Source: Aralia elata
Taxonomy: Eukaryota; Streptophyta; Magnoliopsida; Apiales; Araliaceae
Direction: 5' to 3'
Assembly: GCA_034770075.1 (NCBI GenBank)
Contig: CM068379.1
Coordinates: 17,359,506-17,423,505 of the forward strand
DNA: 64,000 bases
Shown: piece by piece, positions 1 to 11,952 of the stretch
Layout: each line of letters begins with the position of its first letter
Numbering within the stretch: position 1 is the stretch's first letter
Made by a program: the position numbers and the translations under genes
The notes under the pieces: model-generated
What the model was told of the DNA's origin: nothing
The model's input: the letters and a program-made list of their open reading frames with translations, nothing else
Databases searched by the model: none

Positions 1-207
1 ATCAAGACTTGAGAAGAGAAAGAAGGCGAAATATCAAAATCGTGGTTAGCTGGATAAAATGAGGATCCAATGAAATGCAACGATACGACAAAAAAGGGAA
101 AATGACTAAATTTAAATGCATGTCTATATATATAAGTCATTTTGTTACAAGATTTCTCTTTCCATAACCGATGAAACTGACATAGTCTATGTAGGAAATA
201 AAAGGAT

Positions 208-1813
208 CTACAAATCTGAAACTAACTGAAGCAGGATGGATAAGGTGGTGGATAGATCTGAAGCATCGGCGTCCCCTGCGATCTGCTGCCCCATCATGTT
301 GATGCGATTCAATAAAGCAGTGGCTCGGCTAACAGTCTCAAAGTGAGCATCTATAACTGCCCTAGTCTGCAATACAATAGCGTCTCTGTCAGTGAAGGCA
401 GCATCTCTGGCCAGAATAGCAGCATCTCTCTCAATAAGAGCAGCGTCCCTCTCAGCCTCAGTAATAATCAAGGCCAGTCGGATCCGGCTATCCTCAGTAA
501 CCCGACTAGGGGTAGAATCAGCTGAGATGGAATAAGGAATATGGGCGGGAGTGGAGAAGCCTTCAAAATCATATTTGGACATCATCTCTGTAGACTCAAG
601 AGGGATAAATACTTCTGGGGTGGTATCATCTGTGAAAATCACTCGAGAGTCATCAAATACTCCAGTCTGACTCAAACCAACCATATCAAAGTCTCCGTGC
701 AACCATTGCATATAAGCAGATGTCTGAATGGGGCAACTCTCACTATACTTGGCAAAGATCCTGCGAGACCAAAGATCATGTACCTGCAGTAGATCTCTCT
801 ATGTCTGGGGTGATATGAGGAATCGGTAGTCGGTTGTGCCCGTGAAAGGGTGAAAATCTTGTATCTGACCAAACTGTCCCATAACCGCCAAGGGATGATA
901 AGTCGTCACGCCCCTCAAGCCAGAAATAGGGATGAAATCCAAGGTGGGTACATGAGTCGAAAAGCTCGTGAAGGAGAAATAACCCGAATAGATCAAGAGA
1001 TGAAAGGGCTCCTCAATAGCCGATAAGAATTCTACCCAGAAAGCCGCATCAGTACAGCTCACGGGACGGAACGAAAATTGCATGGCTATATCGTGGCTGA
1101 AGCAAAACCCATGGCGACGGAAATAACCGATGGGGCTGAGATGGCTCATAAACCATACATACAACAAAACAGAGCTCCCTCTGAATACTCTGCCTCGGAA
1201 AGACTGACAATATGAGGCTGACATGTAGGTGTCTGCTAGTATCATGGGAATAATGGTGTGATCCTCCTGAAGGGCTCTAGTGGCCGCAAGAACTCGCATA
1301 TCCAACAGATCGGATCCGGCTGGCAGATACAAAACTGAGATAACACAAGCCATCAAAACATTTACTCTCAAAGTGCCCCAACGCTCCTGAGATATGGAAA
1401 AATCACCAGAGAATAGATGAAAACTGTCGGGTGAGCCATATCGGTCAATCAGGAAATGAAGGGGAACTAGATGGTCTGATGTGATCGCCGATAACAGAAC
1501 TGTCCTCCGCAACCCAGTAAAAGTCAAGAACTGATGGCGCATGGGACCAGCTGTGACCCTGGCACAAGGACCATCTAAAGATAAGCCGGTACCTGAATCT
1601 GAACACCTGACGGGCAGGGGCCCAATGGCTCAGAATACCCTCCTCAAAGCCCGCTGGCACCTGAAAAGATAATAAGGACCGGGAATGTCCCAGAAGACCA
1701 TCTACAATAACCCTGCCGCCCGGCGACAAACTGTCCAACCAGCGGAAAAGTCTGCCAACCAACCCTGTGGGAGGACCGAGATCCAAACGAACCACGGCGT
1801 CTGGTGACGACAT
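208..1813 (-). pseudogene. broken antisense ORF of the gypsy element (plant mobile-domain-like)
   Basis: Three open stretches read on the minus strand: 1445-1813, 799-1542 in another frame, and 208-711. The first begins ATG TCC TCA CCG and encodes a Trp/Leu/Phe-rich segment of about 120 residues. The second, about 247 aa, overlaps it by roughly 100 bases in a shifted frame. The third ends in a likely coiled coil with a repeating ERDAALIERDAA-like pattern. Together they look like one protein, a globular domain plus a C-terminal coiled coil, split by at least one frameshift near 1500-1600. Plant gypsy elements with antisense ORFs often encode proteins of the plant mobile-domain/DUF7745 kind, and the spacing of Trp, Phe and Gly residues suggests this, but I cannot confirm the family. 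It runs opposite to the element. Function is unknown. Confidence 0.45.
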
Positions 1814-1964
1814 CTCTGAAAAATAGTGTCAAAAAGACTGTGCAGGGGTCATTCTCTATCCATGAATAAAAAGCATGCATCATACAGTTAATAATAGAGC
1901 AATTGATCAATTTTTCAAACCCATTTGACTTGTTATGTGAAAATAAAATACGAGATTTCGACCA

Positions 1965-3010
1965 ATCGGGTGTGGAACACGACGAATCGAATTGTCGGGG
2001 CGAGACCCGACAGGAACGAGGTGATTTACGAATCGATCAACTGGAGACGAGACCCGGTGCCGACGAGACCCGGTGCCGACGAGACGATCAACCGGAAACG
2101 AGACTCGGTGCAGACGAGTCGACCAATCAGAGACGAGAACCGATACAGACGAATCAATCAACCGGAGATGAGACCTGGTGCCGACGAGACGATCAACCAG
2201 AAACGAGACCTGGTGCAGACGAGTCGACCAATCGGAGATGAGAACCGATACAGACAAATTGATCAACCGGAGACGAAACCTGATGCCGACGAGACGATCA
2301 ACCGGAAACGAAACCCGGTGCAGACGAGTCGACCAATCGGAGACGAGAACCGATACAGACGAATCAATAAACCGGAGACGAGACCCGGTGCCGACGAGAC
2401 GATCAACCAGAAATGAGACCCGGTGCAGACGAGTCGACCAATCGGTGATGAGAACCGATACAGACGAATCGATCAACCGAAAACGAGACCCGGTGCCGAC
2501 GAGATGATTAACCGGAAATGAGACCCGGTGCAGACGAGTCGACCAATCGGAGACGAGAACCGATACAGACGAATCGATCAACCGGAGACGAGACCCGGTG
2601 CCGATGAGACAATCAACCGGAAACGAAACCCAGTGCAGACGAGTCGACCAATCGGAGACGAAAACCGATACAGATGAATCGATCAACTGGAAACGAGACC
2701 CGGTGCCGACGAGACGATCAACCGAAAACAAAACCTGGTGCAGACGAGTCGACCAATCGGAGACGAGAACCGATACAGACGAATCGATCAACCGGAAACG
2801 AGACCCGGTGCCGACGAGACGATCAACAGGAAACGAGACCTGGTGTCGATGAGACGATCAACCGAAAACGATACCCGGTGCAGACGAGTCGACCAATCAG
2901 AGACGAGAACCGATACAGACAAGTTGACCAATCGGAGATGAGAACCGATACAGGCGAGTCGACCAATCGAAGACAATGACCGATACAGACGAGACGACCA
3001 ATCGGAGATG
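1965..3010. repeat. 35-bp minisatellite with 105-bp trimeric higher-order repeat
   Basis: The array is built from a unit of about 35 bp of the form GAtCAAcCGGAgACGAGAcC followed by a CGGTGCaGACGAgtC-like tail. Three unit types alternate (one ends GACGAGTC, one has AACCGATACAGACGAATC, one has CCGGTGCCGACGAGAC), giving a 105-bp super-period. The start GATCA/GATTA/AATCA of one unit type recurs at 2086, 2191, 2296, 2401, 2506, 2611, 2716 and 2821, exactly 105 bases apart. Near 2821-2856 the spacing drops to 35, a unit-level slip. There are about 28 units. Because 105 is divisible by three, frames stay open on both strands, which explains long repetitive ORFs here that need not be genes. Confidence 0.95.
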
Positions 3011-3356
3011 AGACCCGACAGTTATGAGACGACGACGATTCCAATATGATGACGATTACGAGACGGAGCACGACATCTGCGATAACGATTATAGCAACGA
3101 CCTGTCAGAGACGGAACCCGACAACAACAATGCGATCAGCGATTGAGTCCTGTTGAGATCGATACTCACAATAAATTTACGATTGCATGATGCATTAACA
3201 CCTTTACGAATGTTTGCATGCCTTACATCTTGTGTTGCATCATAAGCTATATGTGTTGCATCATGTGTGTACTGTCATTCTTATGCACCGTCATTCATGC
3301 ATCGTGTGTCTACTTCTTTATCATGTTCATTTCATTTAAGATTTCATAAACATGAT

Positions 3357-3369
3357 AAAGAGGGGCAGC
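3357..3369 (+). promoter_or_regulatory. polypurine tract next to the gypsy 3' LTR
   Basis: The purine-rich run AAAGAGGGGCAG(C) lies directly before the TG of the LTR. Its position and composition fit the plus-strand priming site of an LTR retrotransposon, and it fixes the element orientation as plus. Confidence 0.7.
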
Positions 3370-5610
3370 TGTAGACACCCAAATTTTGTACTTCGTATAC
3401 TAACCCTGACAGGAGGGCAAAATCGTCAATTAACCCAGCCTACGAGAACGAAAGGTGGACACAAGTACGAACACTCAAAGCCACCACAACGACTTGCGAT
3501 CAAAGCCGACACGACAACGAACGGATATCAGGAATCGACTAATGGCCAATACGCTTACCTGCTCGCCGATGAGCTAGTGGGGATCGGGGGGCAGCGCCCC
3601 TGGAAACCAAGCTCCAAATACAAATCCTGTGTCATGTCGCAGCCATTCGAAACGAGCATTCCTGAATGACATGACACGTTTTCCAGCGGTTCTCGGACTG
3701 CAAAATACAAGATTTTCAGCGAAAACCAACAGTACAACACGAGAATCGAGGTGCGGTACGAAAATCGAGAAAATTAGCCCAGCCAGCCGCAGATCAATTC
3801 GCGACCAATGATGGGACAACTGACGACACGGAACTCGAGCGCGGCGTGGGGGAACCGAGGATCAGCGCGGGGGAACCGAGGATCGGCGCGGGGGAACCGA
3901 GGCTACCCGCAGATCAATCTGCGGCCAGTCGCGGATCAATCTGCGGCTGCCTCTGGCAGCCTTTATCAGTGCAGTTCTTCATTTTCATCCAGGAGACAGA
4001 AAGAGTTCGGAAAGAAAAAAGAAGGGGAGAAAACAGCAACAAGTAGGAGCGGGAAAAGAGAAAAAAGAGAGAAAAAAAGTGAGGATTTATACCCCTTTTG
4101 TTATATTGTATCACATACTCCTTCTACTCTATTTAATATACGAGTTTATACGCATCGTGATGTCATTTTTACAAGGTGAAAAACCTTTTTTATAGCTTTT
4201 TTGTCATATCATTTTGGTTAAGTTTTTGTCATTCGGGTTATATTAAATGTAGTTTTTCTTGTATATTATTGTGGATATGTGGATTAAGGACTATTAGTGA
4301 GGGTTCCAACGGAACGAAATTCTTTCTAATGGCCCGATGATATTCATTTGGTGATTTTTAGCTCGTTATGGTGATGTATTATGCGTAGTGTAGTTAGATT
4401 GCTATTTTAGGATATTGTGGTGTGTTAGGCAACCCGGTATTGCTTATTTTTTGTAGTATCCATTTTGTGGGTGTGTAGCAATTTTTGATGTGAGCCTAGG
4501 AACGCGACCCCGTGGTCCAAATCCGATGATGGACATTTTTGGATGTATGTAGTAGGGTCGATGTACCCTTTATTGTAAATATATAATTGTCGGGCCTTAA
4601 AACGATATCAAGCTGAAAATCGGGTTTAAGGCCCCGTAATAGTGAAATATGCGATTATGGGCATTTGAGGTTATTTCGATGGCTCATATGCCCATGAATA
4701 GCCACCACGCATTTTAATGCTTGATTTGATTTACGACACAAAAATTGATTTCAAAGCTAAACGATGAAGATTTCCATAAAATCAATCAAATTAGGTTATT
4801 AGTACCACAAGGCTTAAAATTAGAAGCGCTAATGAATGTCGATTCCTATTTAAACGAGAAGGCTAAAGAAAAAATCGTTTTCAAACATCACAAAAATGGT
4901 TTTTATAAAAATAAATAACGTTTTATTAAATCTTAGTGCATAGGGTTAAAGAGATCCTAGAAGTTGCCCATCATTTTATTTACGAAAGCAACGTATAGGT
5001 CTCGATTCCTATTTTGACGAAGGTTTAAAAAACTCTTGTTTTGTCAAAACGACACTTAAAATCTCACAGCTTTTGACAATTAAAATCAACCTTTCTCATA
5101 AAAAATAAAGCTTTCTCGTATAAGCCGAAGAACATTTTAAAGCATTCCCAAATTAAAACACGACTTTTCATAAATAACCAAATAGTTTTTTCATGCAAAC
5201 TCACCACAACATTCACATAGGTACACACGCACGCACACACACATTTTAAGAATTAAAGGATAGGAAAAGCATCAAGATTGCGGTAACCGTGTTTCACAGA
5301 AGTCGGGGGGTGCCTAACACTTTCCCCTCGCTTAAGCAAGCCTCCGAACTCTATGAATCTCGGTTTACAGACCAATTAATTCGGAGTCACACATGAGCCA
5401 GCGAGTTACGAAAACGAAGCTCGGATGAGTTGGTACATCCATTTCAAATATACCAACTGGCGACTCTAGTCAATTGGCTCATCATAAAAAACGATCTTTC
5501 AAAATCCCGTCGACATTTGTGCCGCCCTTTTTCCAAAAAATTATCTAATAAAAAGGCTAAAATTGGAAAGGGTAATAATTAGCATAGGAGCGATTTTCCC
5601 GGCGTCGACA
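3370..5610 (+). repeat. 3' LTR of the gypsy element (2.24 kb)
   Basis: It starts TGTAGACACC and ends GGCGTCGACA; the two ends are imperfect inverted repeats (TGTAGACACC against TGTCGACGCC). The block around 5300 with GGGGGGTGCCTAACAC and the one near 5455 with ACCAACTGGCGACTCT are words I associate with LTRs of this plant gypsy group. A second, diverged LTR of the same kind starts at 40757. No TSD partner can be checked because the 5' side is outside the window; the five bases just after it are AGTAT. Confidence 0.8.
3844..3906 (+). repeat. 21-bp tandem repeat, three copies, inside the LTR
   Basis: Three near-identical units of the form GCGCGGGGGAACCGAGGATC plus one base lie end to end. They are GC-rich and are followed by two CAATCTGCGGC words. 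Function unknown. Confidence 0.85.
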
Positions 5611-7890
5611 AGTATTAAGATTCTTCGATCGGATCGAGTAGGAGAATACTTGAGCAATGTGTTTCTAGATCATCTCAAAGATAATGATATTCTCTCACAA
5701 TGGACGTCTCCTAGTACGCCGTAGTTGAACAGCGTATCTGAAAGGAGAAATCGTACTTTGTTAGACATGGTGCAATCCATGATGAGTTTTACCAATCTTC
5801 CAGTATCCTTCTGGAGTTATGCCCTAAAAACGGTTGCATATCTACTAAATAAGGTGCCCTCAAAATCCATCCCCAAGATTACATATGAGTTATAGACAGG
5901 GAGAAAACATAGTCTTAAGCATGTTAAGACTTGGAGTTATCTAGCTTATGTGAAAAAGTTTCAAAATGATAAGATAGGGACAAAATCTGACAAGTGCAGA
6001 TTTATGGGATATCCTAAAGGAAGTTTAGGGTATTATTTCTACAATCCTACTGAGCAAAAGGTGTTTGTTGCAAAATACGTTACCTTCTTGGAAAAGGAGT
6101 TTATCCTTGAAGGGGCTAGTGGGAGGAAAATAGATCTTGAAGAAATTCAAGAACCACAAAGCACTATAAGTCAAACCAAGGAACCTGTAGATAAACCTAT
6201 TGTACCACAACCGAATCATAAATCTGTAAGAGTACTGAAGATACCTGAAAGGTATGGATTCATCATAGATGATGGTGATAAGGTACGCATCATAAAAGAT
6301 GATGATCCAGTTACATACGGTGAGGCTTACATACGATGAGGCTATGAGTAGTAGAGACTTAGAGAAATGGAAAATGGCCATAAAATTCGAGATGGACTCC
6401 ATATATGAAAACTAAGTGTGGACTTTGGTTAACTCTTTGGAAGACATTAAGCCTATAAGGTGTAAATGAGTCTTTAAGAGAAAGACTGGAGTAGATGGCA
6501 AGGTAAAGACCTATAAAGCCAGACTTGTGGCAAAAAATTTCAAACAAAGGCAAAGAGTTGACTATGATGAAACCTTCTCACCGGTAGCAATGCTCAAGTC
6601 CATTCAGATTTTGCTTGCGATAGTAGCTTACTATGATTACGAGATTTGGCAAATGGATGTGAAAACAGCCTTCCTTAATAGGAGACTTGAGGAGAATGTA
6701 TATATGATACATCTAGAGGGATTTGTTTCATTAGATGGAGCAAATCGTGTATGTAAGCTATAACGATCCACTTGCGGATTGAAGCAAGCTTCTCGAAGAT
6801 GAAACATAAGTTTTGATGAGACAATCAAAGAGTTTAATTTTATCAAAAACGAGGATTAGCCATATGTGTACAAAAAGGTTAGTGGGAGCGCTGTGACATT
6901 CCTAGTACTATATGTTGATGATACACTACTGATAGGGAATGGCATACCTATGCTACAATCGGTAAAAATATGGTTGTCTAAACAATTCTCTATGAAGGAT
7001 TTGGGAGAAACATCCTATATTTTGGAGATAAAGATCTATAGAGATAGATCTAAAAGGATGTTCGATTTGACCCAAGGAACGTACATTGATTCGATACTAA
7101 AGAGGTTTAACATGACCAACTCCAAGAGATGACTCATACCGATGAGCCAGGGAGTACATCTCTCCAAGAAAATGTCCTCAAAGACACCGAAAGAGTGAGA
7201 TCGCATAAGTAAAATACCTTATGCTTCGGCAATAGGATCTATCATGTACGGCATGATATGTACGTGACCTAATGTTGTTTATGCACTAAGTGTGATAAGC
7301 AGATATCAGTCTAATCTTGGAGAAGATTAATGAAAAGCGGTGAAAAACATCCTAAAGTACTTAAGAAGGACTAAGGATGTATTTTTGGTTTACGGTGGGT
7401 CTGATTTGAAACTAGAGGGCTATATAGATTCAAGTTTTCAGACTGACTAAGACGAAAACAAATTCACTTTGGGTTATGTGTTTATCCTGAACAGTGGTGC
7501 AGTGAGTTAGAAGAGTTCTAAGTAGTAAATAGTTGTTGATTTAGTGATAGAGGCAAAGTACTTAGCTGCAAGTGAAACTGCAAAAGAAGCTGTTTGGATA
7601 AAGAAGTTCATTACAGAACTTGGAGTGGTTCATAGCATATGAGGATCAGTGCATGTATATTGTGACAACACTGGGCTGTTGCACAAGCCAAGGAACCTAG
7701 GTCTCATTAGAAATCCAAACATGTGTTGCGGCGCTTTTATTTGATTAAAAATATCATTAAAAGAGGAGATGTCACCTTAGAGAGACTAGACTCTCAGAAC
7801 AACATTACAGATCTATTTACTAAAGCATTATCTTAGCAACAGTTCGATCGCCACTTAGAGAAGATGTGTATGAGATACCAGGGCGATTGA
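5611..7890 (+). pseudogene. copia pol remnant: integrase, reverse transcriptase, RNase H
   Basis: Reading from 5611 gives the end of the integrase core (SIKILRSDRVGEYLS, then ERRNRTLLDM). From about 6479 there is copia reverse transcriptase: ARLVAKNFKQRQRVDYDETF, then QMDVKTAFLN near 6650, LKQAS near 6780 and the catalytic FLVLYVDD box near 6899. RNase H traces follow: YASAIGSIMYG near 7218, VIEAKYLAAS near 7545 and HVYCDN near 7652. Stops interrupt at several places, for example within the integrase near 5724, near 6760 and repeatedly after 7130. The coding strand and domain order (INT before RT) identify Ty1/copia. The copy cannot make a functional polyprotein. Confidence 0.9.
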
Positions 7891-7910
7891 CTTTAATGCA
7901 AGTGGGAGAT

Positions 7911-9091
7911 TGAAAGTAGTACGTCCTCAAGCCAATCACATTGGATGTGATACACATTTATTTTCTAATCTTGTTCATTTATTAATAAAAGAATTTATTT
8001 AATTAAAGGCATTCTTTATCCATGTTTAATTGGTTAAATTAAATAAATGTGATAAACTCATAGTTTTGAAGCAATACTTTTAGAATCATGAAGAGTTCAT
8101 GCTAATGAGATCTAAATTCTAGATAGCTCTAAAACTAAAATATTTCTAATCGTTGGATCACTAATGTGGGGTTACTAATTCTGTATAGATTAGTACATAT
8201 TATGCTTGCTCTGTTGAAGAGGATGATTGATCTCATAATTATTTGTGTGAAAACACTAATGCAAGTATGTAGGTGTTTATTGGAGAATAAGTTCCATGAA
8301 CGTGACTTGTTTAACGAACATCTAATGGAATTTTACTTGTCTGACAATAGGAGTTACTAAAGTAATAGTAGTACAAGTGATCCTTGGACTTGATATCATC
8401 ATAGTACCTTGTGTATTCTGAGTTATACTTTGTCATATTCTTTAAGACTCTTTGGGTATATCAAAGGGTATGTTCAGATATAATAAAGTGTACATGGATG
8501 TAGGTGACTGATCAACAAAGGATCTATCACTTCTAGTAAAGGGAGAGATTGTCCTATACGATTCGATAAATGACAACTCAGAAATTATTGGCCAATGTGA
8601 ATGGAAATTAGAAAGGACTTTCTAATTTACATTAACTAGAGTTGTGCATTTTAGAATCGAAATACATATGATTAAATAAATAAAACTTGTCAGTAATTCT
8701 ACGTCTTATGTTTAATCGAGATAATGTATGATCGAAGGATCGAATTGTACAGTAACTATTTACGGAATAGGTTCTTTGTGATTAAACGTTGATTTCATAT
8801 TATCTGGATAGTCATGATATGGTGAGAGATGTCCCTTATGATGTAGAATAAATATTATTTATTTATAATTGAATTAAAAGAATTTAATTCATTATAAATA
8901 ATATTAGAACAGTTCTAATTTTATTTATTATACTACCGGTATAATATTGAACCTAAAGGGTCACACTATAAAAGAGAAATATTATTTTAGAAGTAACTGA
9001 CTTAATAATAATAATTTAGTATTTGAAAAAATACTAATATTTATAATTAAGTATTTAAAAAAATACTAATTATAAATTAATAAGAGAAGTC

Positions 9092-9132
<41 letters not shown>

Positions 9133-9623
9133 AACAATTTAGTTCCTAAATAGTTTGAAAATTATAGGAAGGGGAGAAGTCGATATAAGAAAAGGTCTTA
9201 TGATAGATTAGGGTGGACACAATTGTAAGTATAGAGGTACTACGTAACATATTTTCTGCAATCTTAAGAGTTAGGAGAGAAGATTAGGGCTAGCCACCCA
9301 AGGTTTGGAGAAACCTAAATATTACTTCTTCAATTGATATACTCTTGATGGATCACCTTTAGAGCGTTGTACGCACTGAGTAGTTTGCATTTGATCCGAG
9401 GATTGGAAGGAGCGTGGAGGATCTAAAGATTGGAACTTGAAGATTTGATCAAGGAGTTGAGTTGCATCATCTTTATCAGGTATATCTTTTATCATTTCTC
9501 GATTAATAGTATCGCATAAGGTGATTCCTAAAATTGTAGAAAATTTTTAAATACGATTTATGTCATGCTTCCACTGTTATGTACATGTTAATTGTATGTA
9601 TATCTTGTTTCTGCAAACTAACA
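7911..9623 (+). repeat. 3' LTR of the degenerate copia element
   Basis: The purine run AAGTGGGAGAT precedes a TG at 7911, and the segment ends CTAACA at 9623 in a context that resembles other copia LTR ends. Length is about 1.7 kb. It contains an ATT microsatellite at 9092-9132. The right boundary is less sure than the left because no second LTR is available for comparison. Confidence 0.6.
9092..9132. repeat. (TTA)n microsatellite
   Basis: About thirteen TTA/ATT units in a row lie within the copia LTR. Confidence 0.95.
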
Positions 9624-10039
9624 GCTAACACGTTCCATTCCAACTCAAAATACATTTGCAATAGATTACCTTACAAATAAACATTTAAATTTTTTTAACT
9701 TTCTCTATGTAGATTTCTCTCACTCTATTTTTTTTTATCTCTAATTATTTTTTTTACCTTCACTTTCTCTCTCTAAAACTTTTCACGTTATCTCTTTAAT
9801 TTACTTCACTTTCTTAAAAGAAAATTCAAGTTCTCTAAGGTATTACTCCATTCCTAATGGAATAAAATGGCCCAACCAAACAAAAAAAAGAAAAAGAAAA
9901 TTGACCATTCTCATTCAATTTTCATTCCATTTCGTTTTGTATTCCATTTCATCGAATGAGAACCATATAATTTTGGTAAGAATGATGCATCTAGTTCACC
10001 TGTTCAAGTATTGTTGTTGATCCAAATGGTTCTAGTATA
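9624..10039. other. AT-rich spacer, no gene seen
   Basis: Poly-T/CT-rich stretches (9700-9830) are followed by two facing copies of an ATTCCATT word (around 9850-9960), which could be the ends of a decayed MITE. No coding signal. Confidence 0.4.
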
Positions 10040-10690
10040 AGCTGAAAATGAATCGAGTGGTTCGAAACTTGGTTCGGGATCGCCTCGAACAATTCGAGCA
10101 AAACTCGGATCCGATATTTAAACAAGTCGAATTCGAATTTATTTTGACAATTAGACACTTATACGATTCGAATATGATCCACCTATTGTTCCTTCATTTA
10201 GAGTATCAAATTTTTTTTACCTCACTGATACATACTCGATACAAGTTCGTTGATCCTTACTCGTATACAGTATCAAGTATACTCAATTTATTTAATATAT
10301 ATTATTTAACAATTAAATTCTCCACATACTTTTAGAATTAAAGTGATAATATCATCTCCTTAATTTTTTTACAAGGCTGGAAATCTAATTTGAAGTGTTC
10401 AAATTTTAATTATTTCAACTACTTGACTGAATTAATTTATATATATTATCATAATATAAATGATTCAGTTCTAGTTCGTGTATGCCTTAAATGCTCGCAA
10501 ATAATTCAATTAAAAAATGAGTCAAGTCGAACTCGAGTACAATAAAACGAGTCGAATTCGAATTTGAGCAAAGATAGCAAAATTTTATTCGAATCCAAGT
10601 ACGAATCTGACTATCTTAAAAAAAGTTTGGAGTAAAATCTGAACGAAATATTGTTCAACTCGATTTGGCATCATTATCACCCCTACTTTT
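10040..10690. repeat. decayed MITE-like repeat with TCGAACTCGA words
   Basis: Short words such as AATTCGAGC, TCGAATTCGAATTT and CAAGTCGAACTCGAG recur in both orientations, and the right end reads CATTATCACCCCTA. This resembles the family with terminal GGGTGTAAACGAG at 58735-59231, but it is too diverged for its ends to be placed firmly. Confidence 0.4.
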
Positions 10691-10790
10691 ATTCATTTGG
10701 ATCCTTTCCATCATCTATTATTACATAATTACCATCTGTCAACTCTAAACTAGTGACAATTTTAATTAGTGAAATCGTACTATGATCGCC

Positions 10791-11090
10791 TGTATATTTA
10801 GATTTAAGACTCGCATCAGTCAAATGAAACATGTTTCCTCATTATATAACTTGAAGAAATCTCTTCACTTATCACAAATTAGTTTTGAATTGGTTACTTC
10901 AATTTAGTATCAGAGCTAGCATGTTGTTTCATTCATCATGAGCAAATCATGAACATATTTAAGCCCATACGAACTGGGGTGTGTTGAGATTTGAAGTTCC
11001 ATATTGGTCAAATAAGACATGTCTACTCATTGTATAACTTGAAGACGTCTCCTGATTTAACAATTGATTTTAAGTTGGATTCTTTAACCA
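10791..11090 (+). mobile_element. TRIM-like miniature retrotransposon
   Basis: Two direct repeats of about 105 bp (roughly 10795-10900 and 10982-11090) share AGATTTrAAG, GTCAAATrArACATG and CTCATTrTATAACTTGAAGA. Directly after the first lies TAGTATCAGAGC (10905-10916), close to the initiator-tRNA-Met primer-binding site TGGTATCAGAGC. Just before the second lies AACTGGGGTG, a possible polypurine tract. The interior is only about 80 bp and non-coding. LTR, PBS, short interior, PPT and LTR is the layout of terminal-repeat retrotransposons in miniature. Confidence 0.65.
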
Positions 11091-11952
11091 TAATTTCACT
11101 AAATTTAGGAGCCTATATGATTACTACACCACCACTTTGTCAAATGTTCCAAACTGATCATGTGCCTGAACCTGTGGAGCTGTAGAGCAATGAGATGAAC
11201 ATAAGAAAATACAGAGGGTGTCTCAATTATTAATGGGCTTAGTGATTCATTTATTTAGTGGAATAAGAGGACAGATTCTTATTATGCAACCTCTAACCTA
11301 TCTAAACAGGTTTTTTTACTAAAGTTAAAATTTGATACTCTGACGGTAATTATGACACGTCATTAAAATAAGGTTAATTTCGTTAAACACATCTACTTCA
11401 TTAATGATGTGTCACAATTCTGACACCTTGTGTATAAATTGTCACTATATTATTAAACTTTTACTAATGCAAAAGAAGAAAAGCAAATATAGTGTTCTAG
11501 TTCTACTGATCTTCTTTGAGTGATTTTAATATAACAGTTACTTTTCTCAGCAAAGTGATGTATGGCTCTTATAAAAGATACAATAATATGAAGAAACCTG
11601 GTACAGGTAAGAAAGGAAATCTTGTGTGTACCTACTATAGTGACACTAATCATACCTAGTTCCTTTGAAGTAATATGCCAGAAACAAATAATGTTACAGA
11701 TTCTGTATGTCCAGCAAAAGTTTTGCGATTTAGTCCAAACTCATTTAAATATGAGAGTGCAATCAATGATTTAAGTAGCACGAAGAGGCGTGACAAGAAA
11801 TTTTCAAATGAGACTCTAGATGCTCGCTGGAAAAGCACAAGGAACAGAAAAGTAAAAATTGCGGAGACTAGACTACATAATTTTACTTGGAAAAGATGGA
11901 AAATCCTTGTAACAGTTAACTTTTCTTACAATAGAAGATATTACCAAAATAT
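11091..11952. other. 3' flank and probable 3' UTR of the transporter gene
   Basis: No independent gene is visible. The part next to 11953 is downstream of the transporter stop codon on the minus strand and probably includes its 3' UTR. A single poly(A) site could not be chosen. Confidence 0.4.

Larger units (their letters stand above)
1..5610 (+). mobile_element. 3' part of a Ty3/gypsy retrotransposon (Tat-like)
   Basis: The order here is broken antisense ORF, minisatellite array, polypurine tract, then a long LTR that starts TGTAGACACC and ends GGCGTCGACA. Gag and pol are not in the window and should lie to the left. Plant Tat-lineage elements (Grande, Retand, Ogre relatives) are known for long LTRs, additional ORFs often in antisense, and tandem repeats between pol and the 3' LTR, so the layout fits that lineage well. 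From about 3100 to 3356 there is a gene-free spacer with recurring TGTTGCATCATG-like words. The element interrupts a copia integrase gene at 5611, so it is younger than that element. The lineage is inferred from architecture alone because no reverse transcriptase is visible. Confidence 0.75.
5611..9623 (+). mobile_element. degenerate Ty1/copia element, 3' part
   Basis: It resumes at 5611 in the middle of a copia integrase gene and continues through reverse transcriptase and RNase H to a 3' LTR. The left part must lie beyond the gypsy insertion, outside the window. Many in-frame stops and shifts show that this is an old copy. Confidence 0.85.

Noticed and set aside
1907..2791. A 294-codon minus-strand ORF over the minisatellite
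   Set aside because: It is a by-product of a 105-bp period divisible by three; the peptide only repeats the array, and the plus strand is open in several frames too.
1965..3010. CRISPR-like array of 35-bp repeats
   Set aside because: The units are contiguous with no unique spacers, and the context is a plant retrotransposon.
3370..5610. A solo LTR
   Set aside because: A polypurine tract and typical internal sequence lie directly to its left, so it is the 3' LTR of a larger element.
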